Origin: Roseiarcus sp963770035
Lineage (GTDB): Bacteria > Pseudomonadota > Alphaproteobacteria > Rhizobiales > Beijerinckiaceae
NCBI GenBank assembly: GCA_963770035.1
Contig: CAVYON010000005.1
Coordinates: 121,021 to 185,020, forward strand
DNA: 64,000 nucleotides
Direction of reading: 5' to 3'
Part shown: positions 62,699-64,000 of the stretch, in pieces
Position numbering within the stretch: the stretch's first letter is position 1
How the letters are laid out: every line of letters starts with the position of its first letter
Notes under the pieces: model-generated
The model's input: only the letters and a program-made list of their open reading frames with translations
What the model was told of the DNA's origin: nothing
Database searches by the model: none
Position numbers and translations under genes: made by a program

Positions 62699-62723
62699 TA
62701 TTTGGGTACTAAGTACCCAAATA
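62699..62723 (-). terminator. Terminator hairpin after the chagasin-like gene
   Basis: TATTTGGGTAC and GTACCCAAATA are exact reverse complements around a 3-base loop. On the minus strand the stem begins just after the stop codon at 62725-62727 and is followed by TTTTA, as in a Rho-independent terminator. Confidence 0.8.
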
Positions 62724-62724
62724 C

Positions 62725-63150
62725 TCACCTGACATTTACCCTCACGCTGAACGTCTTGGCCGGCGACGCGGTGTATTCCCACGGCCTCCGATACTCCAGC
62801 GTCAGCGACGCCATGCCGGCCGAAGCCGCGTCAAACCGCAACTCCTGCACTTCCGGCGCGCCTACTTTCTTGCTCGACTGCTTGCCCTTCTTCACCGAGG
62901 TCTTCTCCAGTTTCAGCGGCGATGGATCGCCCTTCACCGCCCAGCTATATCCCGTGGACGGATTGCTGCTCAGCTTCACCAGCAACGTCGCGCCCTGCGG
63001 CAAGTCGACGTCCACGCCGTTGTCCTTGTCCGTGATCGTCACCACCGAAGCCGGCGCTTTCTGTGCGGCAGAATGCGTTTCTTGCGCGCCAAGTTGCATC
63101 GTAAAGATCAGCAACGCGGTGACGCTGATCGCAAGCGAACGAAGACCCAT
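62725..63150 (-). CDS. Chagasin-like (I42) cysteine protease inhibitor
   Basis: Exported protein of 141 residues. The start ATG 63148-63150 has AGGAGGGT at ideal spacing, and opens a signal peptide (SLAISVTALLIFTMQLGAQE). The mature domain carries the inhibitor loops of the family: SSNPSTGYSWAV (the NxxTGYxW loop) and SLTLEYRRPWEY (the RPW loop), with a central GAPEVQELRFDAASAG. These proteins inhibit papain-like cysteine proteases; in bacteria the target is seldom known. A longer reading to 63270 would invade the promoter of the divergent permease gene. Confidence 0.85.
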   Translation of the reverse strand: MGLRSLAISVTALLIFTMQLGAQETHSAAQKAPASVVTITDKDNGVDVDLPQGATLLVKLSSNPSTGYSWAVKGDPSPLKLEKTSVKKGKQSSKKVGAPEVQELRFDAASAGMASLTLEYRRPWEYTASPAKTFSVRVNVR

Positions 63151-63268
63151 TGGCACCCTCCTGGTCGTGAGCATCCAAGAAACCAAGGCTGAACGATTGT
63201 CCGCTGACCGCCAGATGTAAATGCGAACCGCTGTCTGCACCGCAATCCAGCATAATGTCCACACGACC

Positions 63269-64000
63269 ATGACTCTGACGATGTCTCCGATCCTTTCGCA
63301 CTTTCACATCGTCACCGCGTGGCTCATCTTCCTCGCTAGCTACCTGGTCTTCGCCATCGGACGCCTGCCGGGCACGAAGATCGATCGCCCCGCGATGGCC
63401 GTGATCGGCGCGGTAGCAATGTTCGTTTTCGGCGTACTCGGGCCAAAGCAGGCGCTCGACAGCATCGACTTCGCGACCATCGTCTTGCTCTTCTCGATGA
63501 TGCTGATCGCAGCAACCCTGCATCTCGCGGGCTTCTTCGACTGGATCACTCGCGTGGTCATCGAACATCTGGGGCCGCGGCGGTTGTTGCCGGAATCGTA
63601 TTCACCAGCGGCATCCTGTCTGCGTTCCTGGTCAACGATGTCGTCTGCCTGGTCATGGCGCCGCTGGTGCTACATGTCTGCAAGCGGATCGGAGTCAAGC
63701 CGCTACCCTTCCTGCTGGCGCTGGCAACGGCCTCAAACATCGGCAGCACCGCCACCATTACCGGCAATCCGCAGAACATCCTGATCGGCTCCGTGTCGGG
63801 CATCTCCTATCGCGACTTCGCCGCCCACCTCGGGCCGGTGGCGATGCTCGGCTTATTTGTGGATTGGGCCCTGTTGCACTGGATTTATCTGCGGCACGAT
63901 ACCGGGGCCGTTCAACCTCCGCGGAGCGAAAGTCAGATCGACCGTGTGCCGATCCATCCCGCATGGCCGACCCTCGTCACCCTCGGAGTGCTGGCCGGCT
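63269..64000 (+). CDS. ArsB/SLC13-type permease, N-terminal part
   Basis: Multi-spanning anion or cation/proton permease that runs off the right edge. From ATG 63269 helices follow at once (IVTAWLIFLASYLVFAIGRL, AMAVIGAVAMFVFGVLGP). The block DFATIVLLFSMMLIAATLHL is typical. A slip near 63580 moves to the frame with VFTSGILSAFLVNDVVCLVM and ATASNIGSTATITGNPQNIL; NDVVCL and the second, Gly/Asn-rich block are signatures of the ArsB/NhaD-like permease superfamily. Substrate (arsenite, dicarboxylate, sulfate or Na+) cannot be fixed from this part. The gene is divergent from the inhibitor gene. Confidence 0.82.

Overview
The window looks like a chromosomal segment of an acidobacterium (Acidobacteriota, probably the Terriglobia/Koribacter side). 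The evidence is a moderately high G+C content, two VWFA proteins of the Acidobacteria-specific type, a kumamolisin-like S53 peptidase, a short-form SucA, a very large TonB-dependent receptor with an N-terminal carboxypeptidase-regulatory domain, a PAP2-Wzi fusion protein, and many short intergenic hairpin repeats. No rRNA, tRNA, prophage or CRISPR array was seen.

Layout. 0-5.2 kb: C-terminus of a membrane pyrophosphatase, an S53 peptidase with a Pro-Lys repeat tail, a small exported coiled-coil protein, an MscS channel, a VOC protein and a beta-hydroxyacid dehydrogenase. 5.3-10.5 kb: a metallo-beta-lactamase-fold protein, a small exported protein, a transsulfuration pair (cystathionine gamma-synthase/lyase and cysteine synthase) separated by a 102-bp tandem array, and a YbaY-META protein. 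10.5-17.2 kb: two coupled VWFA proteins (minus) diverging from DUF1015, amidase, GerMN and murI (plus), a cell-wall gene run with stop/start overlaps. 17.3-21.1 kb: a PCYCGC-type protein, a TPR protein, a YvcK/CofD-like protein and glmU. 21.1-42.3 kb: a Wzx/Wzy-type exopolysaccharide or O-antigen locus with a specialised NusG paralogue, a TetR regulator, an SLBB export protein, a Wzz/GumC chain-length protein, a Wzy polymerase, two flippases, an initiating sugar-phosphate transferase, five glycosyltransferases, a DegT aminotransferase and a PAP2-Wzi protein. 43.3-46.9 kb: the TonB-dependent receptor with a clear terminator. 47.3-51.3 kb: sucA, a sirtuin and a Uma2-type protein. 51.5-55 kb: an intact IS4-family element inserted into the last codons of feoB, then feoA with a Fur-box-like palindrome. 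55.4-59.9 kb: amt, glnK and glnD, a nitrogen-sensing operon. 60.2-64 kb: an unrecognised secreted protein, repeats, a chagasin-like inhibitor and the start of an ArsB/SLC13-type permease.

A large part of the window carries single-base frameshifts inside conserved, normally essential or housekeeping genes (hppA, feoB, glnD, glnK, sucA, amt). They cluster in some stretches (0-5, 21-28.5, 37-46, 49-57.8 kb) and are nearly absent in others (5.5-21, 28.6-37, 60-63.5 kb). Most fit one extra base. I read these as uncorrected sequencing or assembly errors, not gene decay, and annotate such genes as single CDSs with the breaks described.

The best-supported notable observations are the IS insertion that rewrites the FeoB C-terminus (exact 17-bp terminal repeats, exact 9-bp target duplication), the ABAB-organised 102-bp tandem array, nested inverted-repeat elements between genes, a Fur-like operator on the feoA start codon, and a possible structured RNA between feoA and amt.
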